This document shows positions 6,816 to 15,625 of a stretch of DNA of 64,000 nucleotides, piece after piece. Source of the stretch: an uncultured Clostridia bacterium (lineage in GTDB: Bacteria; Bacillota; Clostridia; Oscillospirales; Acutalibacteraceae). Position 1 is the stretch's first letter, and each line of letters starts with the position of its first letter. The notes beneath the pieces were generated by a model. It did not search any database. It saw nothing but the letters and a program-made list of their open reading frames with translations, and was not told the DNA's origin. The translations under genes and the position numbers were made by a program. The stretch lies in assembly GCA_937892115.1 (NCBI GenBank), contig CALAUI010000001.1:74985-138984 (forward strand), read 5' to 3'.

Positions 6816-8762
6816 ATGGCACATAATCATAATATAAATAATGAAAGCTCACTGCGGGATGAACGCAGAAAAAATAAATTACATAAGATACTTGATGACA
6901 ATAAAAGCAATACGGAAGTAAAAATTGAGAAGATTACTCTTGTAATTTCCATTGTTCTTTTTGCTGTTTCTTTTATTCCGGGTATTAATCTTGCCAGAGA
7001 TATTATCCGCTTAATAAGTATTGTTCTTGCTTCCTATCCGGCACTTGAAGACGCTGTATCTTCGCTTGTAAATAAAGAAATAGATGAGACTTTACTTATG
7101 GTTATTGCTGTTATGGCGGCAATGTTCATAGGCGAATTTCCTGAGTCGGCCGCAATTGCAATTCTTTTCAGAATCGGTGAATTGCTTGAGGATTATGCAT
7201 CGTACCGCAGTATGAAATCCATAAAATCTCTTCTTTCAATAGTAAATGATACGGCTCATCTTGTTCTTGAAGACGGCGGAACCGAAATAATTGAATCCGA
7301 TGAAATCAGACCGGGAATGAAGCTTGCGGTAATGCCACATGAAATAATACCCGTTGACGGAATAATTTACAAGGGTACTTCTTCGGTTGATACTTCTGCG
7401 CTTACGGGAGAAAGTCTTCCTTTGATTGTCGGCGCAGGTGATACCGTTTCCAGTGGCTGTGTTAACGGTTCGTCAGAAATATTTATTGAAGCAACTGCTT
7501 CAAAATACGAATCTGCAGCCGAAAGAATTATTTCTATGGTTTCCGATGCTGCAGAGAAGAAGGGAAAAACAGAATCCCTTGTTACAGTGTTTGCAAAATA
7601 TTATACACCGACTGTTATTGTTGCCGCTTTTGCAGTTGCTATACTCGGCTCACTCGTTACAAAGGATTTCAGAACGTGGCTGCATAATGCTATCGTAGTT
7701 CTTATGGCATCTTGCCCCTGTGCTATTGTAATCAGTGTTCCTCTTTCTTTTCTTACCTCTATGGGTGCCTGCGCAAAAAACGGAATGATTATTAAAGGCG
7801 GCAATTATATTGAATCAATCGCCGCCGCAAATACAGTTGTTTTTGATAAGACAGGTACGCTTACAACAGATACGCCCATCGTCGGAGACGTCTTTGCAGT
7901 TCCCGGTTACAGTGAGGATGACGTATTGAAAATTGCTGCAAAATGTGAATTCAGGTCAACTCATCCGATTGCAAAGGCAATTGTTGCTTCTGCGAGTGTT
8001 TGTGATGATGAAGGTATATCCGATTATACGGAAATTGCCGGCGGCGGAGTAAGTGTCAGTTTGGCTGAGGGCAAAGCTGTCTGCGGTGGAAATAAGCTGA
8101 TGGCTGAATACGGAATATCAATTGAAAGACTTCCGGAAGCCCCGGTTTACGTTGCACTGAATAATTCGGTAATCGGCTGTCTCAATATAGTAAACCCAAT
8201 AAGATCTACCGCAAAAGAACTTGCTACATCGTTGAGAAAGCTCGGAATGGATAAGCTTGTTATGCTTACCGGCGATAAAAAAGCAAATGCCGAAAAAATC
8301 TGCAGGGAGCTTTCATTTGATGAATGTAAATATGAATTGCTCCCCGAAAACAAATTATCCGCCCTTGAAAAGCTCAAGAGCGGTGAAAATAAAGTTATTT
8401 ATATCGGCGACGGCATAAACGATGCACCTGTTCTTGCAGCCGCCGATACGGGAATTGCAATGGGACTGGGAACTCAGGCGGCATGTGAAGCTGCCGACGT
8501 TATTCTTACGGACGGGAATCTTATGAGAATAGCCGATACGGTAAAGCACAGCAGACGCACCGTCAAAAATGTAAAAATAAATATTATCTTTTCATTGGTT
8601 GTAAAGTTTGCTGTTATTATACTCGGTATATTAAGTCTTGCTCCTACGTGGCTTGCTGTTCTTGCAGATGTAGGCACAATGATTATATGTGTAATAAATT
8701 CATCAAGACTTCTCAGAATTCATCGCATGGCAAACAGTGTTACTGCGGATAAAACAATCTGA
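6816..8762 (+). CDS. Zn2+/Cd2+-exporting P1B-type ATPase
   Basis: 648 residues. The protein starts with a short His/Asn tail (MAHNHNINN) instead of a full heavy-metal-associated ferredoxin-like domain. Membrane helices surround a TGES actuator motif, the CPC transport motif in helix 6 (SCPCAIVIS), the phosphorylation site DKTGTLT, the HP dipeptide in STHPIAKA and the hinge GDGINDAP. CPC with a zinc-sensing regulator places it in the ZntA/CadA group that exports Zn2+, Cd2+ or Pb2+ across the cytoplasmic membrane. It is co-transcribed with the ArsR repressor. The last 43 bases overlap the 3' end of the convergent mraY gene and no terminator hairpin separates the two. Confidence 0.92.
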   Translation: MAHNHNINNESSLRDERRKNKLHKILDDNKSNTEVKIEKITLVISIVLFAVSFIPGINLARDIIRLISIVLASYPALEDAVSSLVNKEIDETLLMVIAVMAAMFIGEFPESAAIAILFRIGELLEDYASYRSMKSIKSLLSIVNDTAHLVLEDGGTEIIESDEIRPGMKLAVMPHEIIPVDGIIYKGTSSVDTSALTGESLPLIVGAGDTVSSGCVNGSSEIFIEATASKYESAAERIISMVSDAAEKKGKTESLVTVFAKYYTPTVIVAAFAVAILGSLVTKDFRTWLHNAIVVLMASCPCAIVISVPLSFLTSMGACAKNGMIIKGGNYIESIAAANTVVFDKTGTLTTDTPIVGDVFAVPGYSEDDVLKIAAKCEFRSTHPIAKAIVASASVCDDEGISDYTEIAGGGVSVSLAEGKAVCGGNKLMAEYGISIERLPEAPVYVALNNSVIGCLNIVNPIRSTAKELATSLRKLGMDKLVMLTGDKKANAEKICRELSFDECKYELLPENKLSALEKLKSGENKVIYIGDGINDAPVLAAADTGIAMGLGTQAACEAADVILTDGNLMRIADTVKHSRRTVKNVKINIIFSLVVKFAVIILGILSLAPTWLAVLADVGTMIICVINSSRLLRIHRMANSVTADKTI

Positions 8763-9679
8763 ATTATTACGAATCTGTATATTACCTGAGTATTTGACCA
8801 TCCGATGTTCTTCCTGAAATGATCGTGAAGAGGAGTGCGGATTTTCTTCATTACGTTCAGGTGAAGGAATCTGATCATTGATACCTTTGCAATGCCGATA
8901 AGTCCGTCAAGGCAAACCATAAAGCAAAGAGGAATAACCAGAAGAATGTTTCCTGTTTTCATAATGAGAATCGCAAGGAAAAGACCCAGTGCTCTTGAAC
9001 CTGCATCACCCATCATCATGGTGCTGGGCTCTGAATTCTTCCATAAGTAGGGGAGAAGTGTAAGGACCATAAGAGCTACAAGAGTAACCATATTCTTGTC
9101 GGAATTTCTTATGAGAATTGCAGCAGCTGCCGAAATAAAAGAAACTGATGCAAGTACGGATGAAAAGCCGTCTATACCGTCACTGCAGTTAACCGCGTTT
9201 ATCAGCATCCAGACGAGAACCGCACAAAGTATACCGAATATTACGGCGGGAACTTTGCAGCTCAAGCCAACGAAATGAAGCTCGGTCATGCCGGGATTGA
9301 AAATGATAAATACTGCTGCAGTACCTGCAGATATTATTAAATCAAGAAGACCTTTTTTGTATTCGTTCCACGGAGTTTCCGAACGGTCATCAAGATATCC
9401 GGTCAACATTCCGAAGAAAAGAAGAGCGTAATACAGAGCATATTCAATACTGACCTTGACAAAAAGCAAAGAACATACTATAAATGAGATAACAAAAACA
9501 ATACCCGCGCCCCTGATTTTGCCTGCGGATTTCTTCCCGTCAACAGCAAATTCTCTTCCCTGATCTTTGGGAAGCTTTGATGCGAATATTTTAAGTAATA
9601 ATGCACAGAGCACAGGTGTTACTATGGCGGCAATAATTCCGAGCCATTTTGATTCAAACGGTAAAATATCAACTAACAT
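8720..9679 (-). CDS. mraY: Phospho-N-acetylmuramoyl-pentapeptide-transferase (MraY)
   Basis: 319 residues and about ten hydrophobic segments, the normal MraY architecture. Conserved polyprenyl-phosphate hexose-1-phosphate transferase motifs are YLDDRSE (catalytic Asp pair), NAVNCSDGIDG, MMMGDAGSRALG and a late PLHDHFRKNIGW, which corresponds to the His-rich loop of MraY. The enzyme makes lipid I from UDP-MurNAc-pentapeptide and undecaprenyl phosphate at the cytoplasmic membrane. A related WecA/TagO-type GlcNAc-1-phosphate transferase is an alternative, but the DHF...GW loop favours MraY. It sits alone, away from any mur/dcw genes in this window. Start ATG 9679 has GAGGAGG upstream. Its 3' end overlaps the convergent ATPase gene. 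Confidence 0.85.
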   Translation of the reverse strand: MLVDILPFESKWLGIIAAIVTPVLCALLLKIFASKLPKDQGREFAVDGKKSAGKIRGAGIVFVISFIVCSLLFVKVSIEYALYYALLFFGMLTGYLDDRSETPWNEYKKGLLDLIISAGTAAVFIIFNPGMTELHFVGLSCKVPAVIFGILCAVLVWMLINAVNCSDGIDGFSSVLASVSFISAAAAILIRNSDKNMVTLVALMVLTLLPYLWKNSEPSTMMMGDAGSRALGLFLAILIMKTGNILLVIPLCFMVCLDGLIGIAKVSMIRFLHLNVMKKIRTPLHDHFRKNIGWSNTQVIYRFVIIQIVLSAVTLFAMR

Positions 9680-9708
9680 ACCGGGACCTCCTCAATATTA
9701 ACGCAAAA

Positions 9709-9737
9709 AATATAACACAGTTTAGTACCGTTTTCAA
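9709..9737 (-). promoter_or_regulatory. Promoter of mraY
   Basis: Minus strand: TTGAAA (9732-9737), 17-base spacer, TATATT (9709-9714), 30 bases upstream of the start codon. Confidence 0.75.
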
Positions 9738-9767
9738 GATTAAATTAAATGAAACGAGGACAATGTT

Positions 9768-10340
9768 ATGCCTAAACGTACTAAAATAATGATAATCAAG
9801 TCCTTTGAGCTGTTGCTTAAAAAGAGAAAATATGAAAGCATTTCGGTAAAACAGATTGTTGAATCCTGCGATATTAACCGTAAAACATTTTATTATTATT
9901 TCCGTGATATTGATGACCTTCTTGTTGAAACCTTTGATTATGAAATTCTTACTTTCTATCAATCATTACCTGAAGGAATAACGATCAGCGAGGGTCTTGA
10001 TTTATTTTTCGGCTTTATTGAAGAAAACAAAGATATTATTTATCATATTTCAAATTCAGAGGGCCTTGAAAACCTTGAGAACCATTTTTACAGGACACTG
10101 TATAATTTTGCGAATAAGGATATTATAAGAAGAGCTAAAAATCATAAGCTGACCGAAAATCAGATAGATGTTATTTCAAATATTTTTGTTCATACCATTA
10201 CCGGGTTTGTTGTTCAATGGCTTAATGAAGGAATGAAAACCGACCCAATGGAATTTCTCAGAGGTTTATCTAAGATTATTGAAGGTACTTTGACTTTAAT
10301 GATGAATAACTGTGATAAAATAAATGGGACAGAATTGTGA
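9768..10340 (+). CDS. TetR-family transcriptional regulator
   Basis: 190 residues. The N-terminal DNA-binding domain has the TetR signature ISVKQIVESCDINRKTFYYYF (about residues 25-45), with a helical ligand-binding part behind it. The C-terminal half resembles the DhaS-like / TetR_C_8 group common in Firmicutes. Ligand and targets are unknown; it lies divergent from mraY and upstream of a lipoprotein gene that has its own promoter, so no target can be assigned from context alone. ATG 9768 has an ACGAGGA ribosome site. The stop codon lies inside the loop of the terminator hairpin. Confidence 0.88.
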   Translation: MPKRTKIMIIKSFELLLKKRKYESISVKQIVESCDINRKTFYYYFRDIDDLLVETFDYEILTFYQSLPEGITISEGLDLFFGFIEENKDIIYHISNSEGLENLENHFYRTLYNFANKDIIRRAKNHKLTENQIDVISNIFVHTITGFVVQWLNEGMKTDPMEFLRGLSKIIEGTLTLMMNNCDKINGTEL

Positions 10341-10357
10341 AACTGTCCCATTTTTTC
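10325..10357 (+). terminator. Terminator of the TetR gene, containing its stop codon
   Basis: Stem TGGGACAG (10325-10332) / CTGTCCCA (10343-10350) followed by TTTTTTCT. The coding region ends in the loop at 10340, so the hairpin is partly coding. Confidence 0.85.
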
Positions 10358-10484
10358 TCATATTACATTTTTTGCCCCTACATTTTGGATGTAATTGCGA
10401 ATAAAATAAACTCAGATGTGTGCACGGTTATTCTTGAATTAAAGTTTAACCGCAGCGTTGGGGATAAAATGTGCTTTATGGCAG

Positions 10485-10519
10485 AGCAGTTTCTTTCGGG
10501 AAACTGCTTTTTGCTTTTT
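10485..10519 (+). terminator. Strong terminator with no assigned gene directly upstream
   Basis: Nine-base-pair stem AGCAGTTTC / GAAACTGCT (10485-10493, 10500-10508), six-base loop, then TTTTGCTTTTT. The preceding 130 bases (from 10358) hold no convincing gene; either it backs up the TetR terminator or it ends a small RNA. Confidence 0.75.
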
Positions 10520-10540
10520 GATACAATTTTATGACTTTTA

Positions 10541-10569
10541 TTGACTAAAGTTTTCATTTATAGTAATAT
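10541..10569 (+). promoter_or_regulatory. Promoter of the lipoprotein/GH2 operon
   Basis: TTGACT (10541-10546), 17-base spacer, TAATAT (10564-10569), close to consensus, 24 bases before the TTG start of the lipoprotein. Confidence 0.8.
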
Positions 10570-10592
10570 GTTATATAAAGGTGGTGTACAGA

Positions 10593-11153
10593 TTGAAAAA
10601 AATTATTGCTTTTGTACTGTGCTTTGCTATTGTATTTTTATTTGCCGGGTGTAAAGCAGATGAGCTGAGACCCGAAGAATATATCAGCGAAGCAGCATTA
10701 ACGCAGTGCCGTATAAGGGTTATGGCCAATCAGAGGTTTTATAACGACGTTTTTGTACTCGGTCACCTTAGAGTAGATGAAAGCAAAAAATTTGATAAAG
10801 ACGGCAAAACGTACGCACCTGTTGATGATTTATATCACACTTATCAGGAACTCAAGGACGATCTGAGTCAGACCTATACCTTCGAATGTGTTGACAGTAT
10901 TCTTTCGACCTATGATTTTTATAAAGACATTGACGGAAAGCTGTGCTTTGATTTGTCCTGCTCGGATAAAATCAAAAAAGGTACAAAATATGTTCTCGGT
11001 GATAAGCATGAGCCGGAACTTGAAGGAACAGACGGAAACGTATACGAGATTGAGTTTTATTTTGTATGCGGTAAAAAAGATGAAATGCATACCTTTGAAT
11101 TTGTTAAGGTGGATTCGGCATACCTTTTGAAGGAACTTACTCAGGTACATTGA
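10593..11153 (+). CDS. Lipoprotein of unknown function
   Basis: 186 residues. An export signal with two lysines, a hydrophobic core and the lipobox FAGC places a lipidated Cys near residue 20, so the mature protein should be anchored on the outer face of the membrane. The mature part is mixed alpha/beta with no family I recognise. I choose TTG 10593 because AAAGGTGGTG lies at the right distance and because it begins at the lysines of the signal; GTG 10581 would place the ribosome site inside the gene. It is 23 bases upstream of the GH2 gene and probably shares its transcript, but no functional link is evident. Confidence 0.75.
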   Translation: MKKIIAFVLCFAIVFLFAGCKADELRPEEYISEAALTQCRIRVMANQRFYNDVFVLGHLRVDESKKFDKDGKTYAPVDDLYHTYQELKDDLSQTYTFECVDSILSTYDFYKDIDGKLCFDLSCSDKIKKGTKYVLGDKHEPELEGTDGNVYEIEFYFVCGKKDEMHTFEFVKVDSAYLLKELTQVH

Positions 11154-11176
11154 ATTAGCAGAACGGAGCGATAATT

Positions 11177-12919
11177 ATGCATGATCTGAAAACGACATGG
11201 TACGATAAAGTTGACAGAAACTGTCCTCTTTCCGAGTATCCCAGACCGCAGTTTGAGAGAAAGGACTGGATGTGTCTTAACGGACAATATGATTATTCCA
11301 TCTTACCCGAAAGTGCCGGTATGCCCGAAAAGTATGAGGGTAAAATCCTTGTTCCTTTTGCTGTTGAAAGTGAACTGTCGGGAGTCGGAAGACCGCTTAA
11401 GTCCAATGAAAGACTTTGGTATCACCGTACGTTCACTCTTGATGACAGTTTTATCGGGAAAAGGACAATACTTCATTTCTGCTCGGTTGACTGGCAATGC
11501 ACCGTGTGGATTAACGGTAACGAAGTCGGCTCTCATACCGGCGGTTATAATCCGTTTGAATTTGATATTACAGATTTGCTTAATGAAGGCGAAAATGAAC
11601 TTGTGGTTAAAGTCTTTGATCCTACCGACGACGGTCATCAGCAAAGAGGAAAACAAGCTCTTAAACCGTTTGGATTCTGGTATACCGCTACTTCCGGTAT
11701 ATGGCAGTCAGTATGGCTTGAGCCCGTAAGTGAAAACAGAATTGATTCGGTTCGTCTTACTCCCGATATTGACAGAAAAGTAATTTCCGTTGATGCAAAG
11801 CTTATCGGTGAAGGCAGGCTTTCCGCGACCGTCTATGATGCCGATAATGTTATATTTGAAGGCGAAATTGATTCTAAAGCGGACATTTCAATCCCGGATG
11901 TAAAACTCTGGAGTCCCGAGTCACCTTTCCTTTATACAATCATATTCAGATTTGCAGACGATGAGGTTTCTTCATATTTCGGTATGAGAAAGTATTCAAT
12001 TGTCAGGGACGACAAAGGTATTCTCAGACTCGGACTTAACAATAAACCGTACTTCCAAAGAGGATTGCTTGATCAGGGCTATTGGCCCGAAAGTCAGCTT
12101 ACCGCCCCCACTGATGAAGCTATGATTTTTGATATATCCGAGATGAAGCGCCTCGGATTCAATATGCTTCGTAAACACATAAAGGAAGAACCTCTCAGAT
12201 GGTACTATCACTGTGACCGGCTCGGAATGCTTGTCTGGCAGGATATGATAAGCGGCGGTAAAGCACTTAATCTCATATATGCCGGTGCATTTCCCAACAT
12301 AAACGTCCACGTCAAAGATAATCAGTATAAAGTTTTCCATAGAGATTTGTCTGAGTGGAGAGATGAATTCAAGGAAGAACTGAACGGACTTATTGATAAT
12401 CTGTATAACTGTGTTTCGGTTTGCTGCTGGGTTCCTTTCAATGAAGGGTGGGGTCAGTTTGATGCAAAAGAAATAGGTGAGTGGATTAAAAAATACGACC
12501 CTTCACGATTCGTAGACCACGCAAGCGGCTGGCACGATCAGAAAGGCCCCGATTTCAAGAGCATACATAAGTATGTATTTCCTATTCACGCACCGACAGC
12601 GTTCAGAACTATGGACAGACCTGTTGTCCTGAGTGAGTATGGCGGATATCAGAATTCTGTTGACGGCCATTTGTGGCAATTGGGAAAGACCTTCGGATTA
12701 TATCTTAAGTATAAAGATAAAGCATCCCTTTCTTCTCATTATGAAGATCTTCATTTCAAGCAGGTTATTCCTCTTGTACCCAAGTGCCTTTGCGCTACGG
12801 TTTATACTCAGGTGAGCGACGTTGAATGTGAGCTGAACGGAATATATACTTATGATCGCAAGGTACTGAAAATCGATGAAAATGTTCTTAAAAAAGTGAA
12901 TTCGGCTTTGACATTCTGA
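11177..12919 (+). CDS. Glycoside hydrolase family 2 enzyme (beta-galactosidase/beta-glucuronidase-like)
   Basis: 580 residues with the order sugar-binding jelly roll (about 20-180), immunoglobulin-like sandwich (about 185-275) and TIM barrel (about 280-580). In the barrel, NEGWGQF gives the acid/base Glu423 and LSEYGGY the nucleophile Glu487. The protein is short for GH2 and lacks C-terminal accessory domains. There is no signal peptide, so it probably acts in the cytosol on imported oligosaccharides. This short 'sugar-binding domain/TIM barrel' subgroup has mostly uncharacterised substrates (galactosides, glucuronides, mannosides or arabinosides are all possible). It overlaps the following lipoprotein frame region. 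Confidence 0.88.
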   Translation: MHDLKTTWYDKVDRNCPLSEYPRPQFERKDWMCLNGQYDYSILPESAGMPEKYEGKILVPFAVESELSGVGRPLKSNERLWYHRTFTLDDSFIGKRTILHFCSVDWQCTVWINGNEVGSHTGGYNPFEFDITDLLNEGENELVVKVFDPTDDGHQQRGKQALKPFGFWYTATSGIWQSVWLEPVSENRIDSVRLTPDIDRKVISVDAKLIGEGRLSATVYDADNVIFEGEIDSKADISIPDVKLWSPESPFLYTIIFRFADDEVSSYFGMRKYSIVRDDKGILRLGLNNKPYFQRGLLDQGYWPESQLTAPTDEAMIFDISEMKRLGFNMLRKHIKEEPLRWYYHCDRLGMLVWQDMISGGKALNLIYAGAFPNINVHVKDNQYKVFHRDLSEWRDEFKEELNGLIDNLYNCVSVCCWVPFNEGWGQFDAKEIGEWIKKYDPSRFVDHASGWHDQKGPDFKSIHKYVFPIHAPTAFRTMDRPVVLSEYGGYQNSVDGHLWQLGKTFGLYLKYKDKASLSSHYEDLHFKQVIPLVPKCLCATVYTQVSDVECELNGIYTYDRKVLKIDENVLKKVNSALTF

Positions 12920-12936
12920 TGAATGGAGTGTTTGTT

Positions 12937-14115
12937 ATGAAAAAAATTCTTTCTTTGTTACTGATATTTGCGATGCTTTTTTCGTTTTGTGCTTGTGGAA
13001 AAAAGGACGAAACCGAAAAGAATCAGAGTATTGAAGTTGTTGTACCCGATAAGAAAACGGTTATCATGGTAGCTCCCGAAGATGAGTATCCCGAGGAGTA
13101 TCTTGCCGCTCACGAGCTTGCCGATGCTTATCCCGATAAGGTTGTTGTATGCGAATATCTTGATTCAAGGATCATTAAGTCCGGCTCAACGGATCTTGTT
13201 GTTCTTTCCGAAGAGTATGCTGCTGATGAAACGGTCGGTGCCATACTTTATGCAAGAGCTACTCCCTTTACTTCTGATGCCTCCCGTAGAGCAAAGACGG
13301 TCAATCCGAATATCGTTACAGCCGCTATTGAGCCGGAGGCAGACGTTGATACCGTTGCCACAGTTTGTGATTTTGTTGTTTGCGTTGACTGGGAAAGATA
13401 TGCAAAAGACATAGTAAAGACAGCTACCGATATGGGAGCTAAAAACTTCCTTTTCCTTACCAACGACAGACATCTTCAGAATTCTTCTTATGTTAATTTG
13501 AAAGAGTATATTACGGATAATTGTGAAAAGAACCGTAAAACGATGAAATTCACATTCAGAACAATGCTTGACCCGTTTTATAACAATATGGACGCCGTTA
13601 AGAATGATTGTGAAAAACAGATTGACGAACTGCTTGAAGGCAAATTCATAGATAATGATACCGTACTGTTTTCTACCGATTCCACAGTTCAGTCAACTTT
13701 GGCTTCTGTTGCAAAAAAGAAGGGAATGTATTACCTTTGTCCGGAATTCCCCACCGCATATGAGGGCGTATCTCAAAATTATAAGGTTTCTTACCCTGAA
13801 GCGGTTACGGATATAAAGACTTATACTTCTTCAGTTAAAAAATTTATTCCCGATGCCGCGGACCATTTGGCTGTTTATAATTTCCCGCTTGCTGCCGTAA
13901 TGATGAAAGCGTCACTGTATACAATATTTGACCTTCTGAATAAGGAAGTAAAATCGGAAAACGTTATAGACAGACTTGATATCCGTCTTAATGATACGGC
14001 TGATTTCAAGGAGTTTAAGGCCCGCAAATTCGTAGGCGTAAGTAATACGATGAAAGTTTATGCACCCGGATTTGTTACCTATGAAAAAGTGAAAGAAGTT
14101 AAAGAGAAAAAATAA
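12937..14115 (+). CDS. DUF3798-like substrate-binding lipoprotein
   Basis: 392 residues. The signal peptide starts MKKILSLLLIF and ends in the lipobox FCAC, so the protein is a membrane-anchored lipoprotein. The body looks like a two-lobed periplasmic-binding fold (VIMVAP, LVVLSEEY, NFLFLTNDRH, TVLFSTDS at strand positions) and I recognise it as DUF3798-like. Family function is unestablished. I start at ATG 12937, nine bases after GGAG, rather than ATG 12919, which overlaps the GH2 stop. No permease genes are adjacent, so a transport role is only an inference from the fold. A terminator follows. Confidence 0.7.
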   Translation: MKKILSLLLIFAMLFSFCACGKKDETEKNQSIEVVVPDKKTVIMVAPEDEYPEEYLAAHELADAYPDKVVVCEYLDSRIIKSGSTDLVVLSEEYAADETVGAILYARATPFTSDASRRAKTVNPNIVTAAIEPEADVDTVATVCDFVVCVDWERYAKDIVKTATDMGAKNFLFLTNDRHLQNSSYVNLKEYITDNCEKNRKTMKFTFRTMLDPFYNNMDAVKNDCEKQIDELLEGKFIDNDTVLFSTDSTVQSTLASVAKKKGMYYLCPEFPTAYEGVSQNYKVSYPEAVTDIKTYTSSVKKFIPDAADHLAVYNFPLAAVMMKASLYTIFDLLNKEVKSENVIDRLDIRLNDTADFKEFKARKFVGVSNTMKVYAPGFVTYEKVKEVKEKK

Positions 14116-14121
14116 CAGAAG

Positions 14122-14148
14122 AGCCACCCTTGCAGGTGGTTTCTTTTG
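14122..14148 (+). terminator. Terminator after the DUF3798-like gene
   Basis: Stem AGCCACC / GGTGGTT with one G-T pair and a six-base loop, followed by TCTTTTG. It ends the operon starting at about 10.6 kb. Confidence 0.75.
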
Positions 14149-14185
14149 TAAGAATACTGATATTGATGATTAAGGAGAATTAATT

Positions 14186-15610
14186 ATGGCAAAAACAGCG
14201 AAGGACATTATGAATTATATTTCAGAGCATGACATCAAAATGGTTGATTTCAAAATGGTTGATATCAACGGTCAATACCGTCACGTTACCATTCCCGCTT
14301 CAAGTTTTGATGAAAACACAATCAGAAACGGTATTGGTTTTGATGCTTCCAATTACGGATATGCGGTGGTTGAAAAAAGTGACATGGTATTTATTCCCGA
14401 CCCCGATACCGCAGTTGAAGACCCGTTCTGTGATATTCCCACGCTGTCTATGACAGGTAACGCAATGATTATTGATTACCCTGAAAACAGACCTCTCGGT
14501 CAGTATCCCCGCAACATTGTAAAGGCAGCCGAAAAGTATATGAATGATCTCGGTGTTGCAGATACTATGCTTATCCTTCCCGAGTTTGAATTTTATCTTT
14601 TTGATAATGTCGGTTGGAATATAAGCAACAGTAACATCAGTGCTGATGTTGATGCCGTACAGGCACATTGGAACAGTGATATTGAGGGCAGGGGAAACGT
14701 TGTTCCCTTCCAGGGACATTATCATATTGCCAAACCCCTTGATAAAACTTACGAATGCCGCAGTGAAATGTGTCTTGAAATGGAAAAGGCGGGTATTCAG
14801 ATTAAATATCATCATCCCGAGGTCGGCGGGGCCGGTCAGTTTGAAATAGAACCCAAGCTCGGTAAAATGTCCGATATGGCAGATAATACCATGATGATCA
14901 AGTACATCATCAGAAATGTCGCGGCAAAGTACGGTATGGCAGCTACGTTTATGCCCAAACCCGTTTACGGAGAAGCCGGCAGCGGAATGCATGTTCACAT
15001 GCTTCTGCTCAAGGACGGAGAGCCCGTATTCTCCGATGATAACGGATATTCACATCTCAGCCGTGAAGCCCATTATTTTATGGGCGGCCTTCTTAAGCAT
15101 ATAGCTTCTCTTTGTGCAATTACAAACCCCAGTACCAATTCATTCAAGCGTCTTATTCCCGGATTTGAAGCACCTGTAACAGTCGGTTATGCAACTTCTA
15201 ACCGCAGTGCAGTCATACGTATTCCCGCATACGCAAAAGACCCCAAAATGCGCAGATTTGAGCTTCGTAATCCCGATGCAACCTGTAATCCTTATTTCTG
15301 CTATGCGGCAATTCTTATGGCAGGTCTTGACGGACTTAAAAATAAGATTGATCCTCATGAAAACGGATGGGGACCTTATGATATGAATCTCTTTAATCTT
15401 CCTGACGAAGAAAAAGCAAAGCTTCAGGGATTGCCGACAAATCTTGATTCCGCTCTTGATGCTCTTGAAGCAGACCATGATTATCTGACAGCGGGCGGAG
15501 TATTCCCCGAAAAGCTTATTGAGAATTTTATTGCCGCAAAACGCGCAGAATGTCTTAAAATGTCCGCAATTCCTCATCCTGCTGAATTTGACAAATACTT
15601 TAATCTGTAA
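14186..15610 (+). CDS. glnA: Glutamine synthetase, type I
   Basis: 474 residues, beta-grasp N-domain followed by the catalytic domain. Landmarks are VDINGQYRHV, EFEFYLFD (metal-binding Glu), GAGQFEIEP, GSGMHVHMLL, NPSTNSFKRLIPGFEAPV (ATP and glutamate site) and RRFELRNPDATCNPYF. It makes glutamine from glutamate, ammonia and ATP in the cytosol. The length and the insert around residues 150-175 are closer to the GSI-beta type than to the ~445-residue Firmicute GSI-alpha. The position of the adenylylated Tyr in GSI-beta (NLYDLP) is Phe403 here (NLFNLP), so AMP modification is impossible. ATG 14186 has AAGGAGAA upstream. No glnR is adjacent. Confidence 0.95.
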   Translation: MAKTAKDIMNYISEHDIKMVDFKMVDINGQYRHVTIPASSFDENTIRNGIGFDASNYGYAVVEKSDMVFIPDPDTAVEDPFCDIPTLSMTGNAMIIDYPENRPLGQYPRNIVKAAEKYMNDLGVADTMLILPEFEFYLFDNVGWNISNSNISADVDAVQAHWNSDIEGRGNVVPFQGHYHIAKPLDKTYECRSEMCLEMEKAGIQIKYHHPEVGGAGQFEIEPKLGKMSDMADNTMMIKYIIRNVAAKYGMAATFMPKPVYGEAGSGMHVHMLLLKDGEPVFSDDNGYSHLSREAHYFMGGLLKHIASLCAITNPSTNSFKRLIPGFEAPVTVGYATSNRSAVIRIPAYAKDPKMRRFELRNPDATCNPYFCYAAILMAGLDGLKNKIDPHENGWGPYDMNLFNLPDEEKAKLQGLPTNLDSALDALEADHDYLTAGGVFPEKLIENFIAAKRAECLKMSAIPHPAEFDKYFNL

Positions 15611-15625
15611 TTATATGGTGATTAT

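Noticed and set aside
10337..10534. 65-codon frame after the TetR gene
   Set aside because: Begins inside a terminator hairpin, has no ribosome site and contains a second terminator.
14300..14998. 232-codon minus-strand frame
   Set aside because: Fully antisense to glnA with no recognisable domain or start signal.
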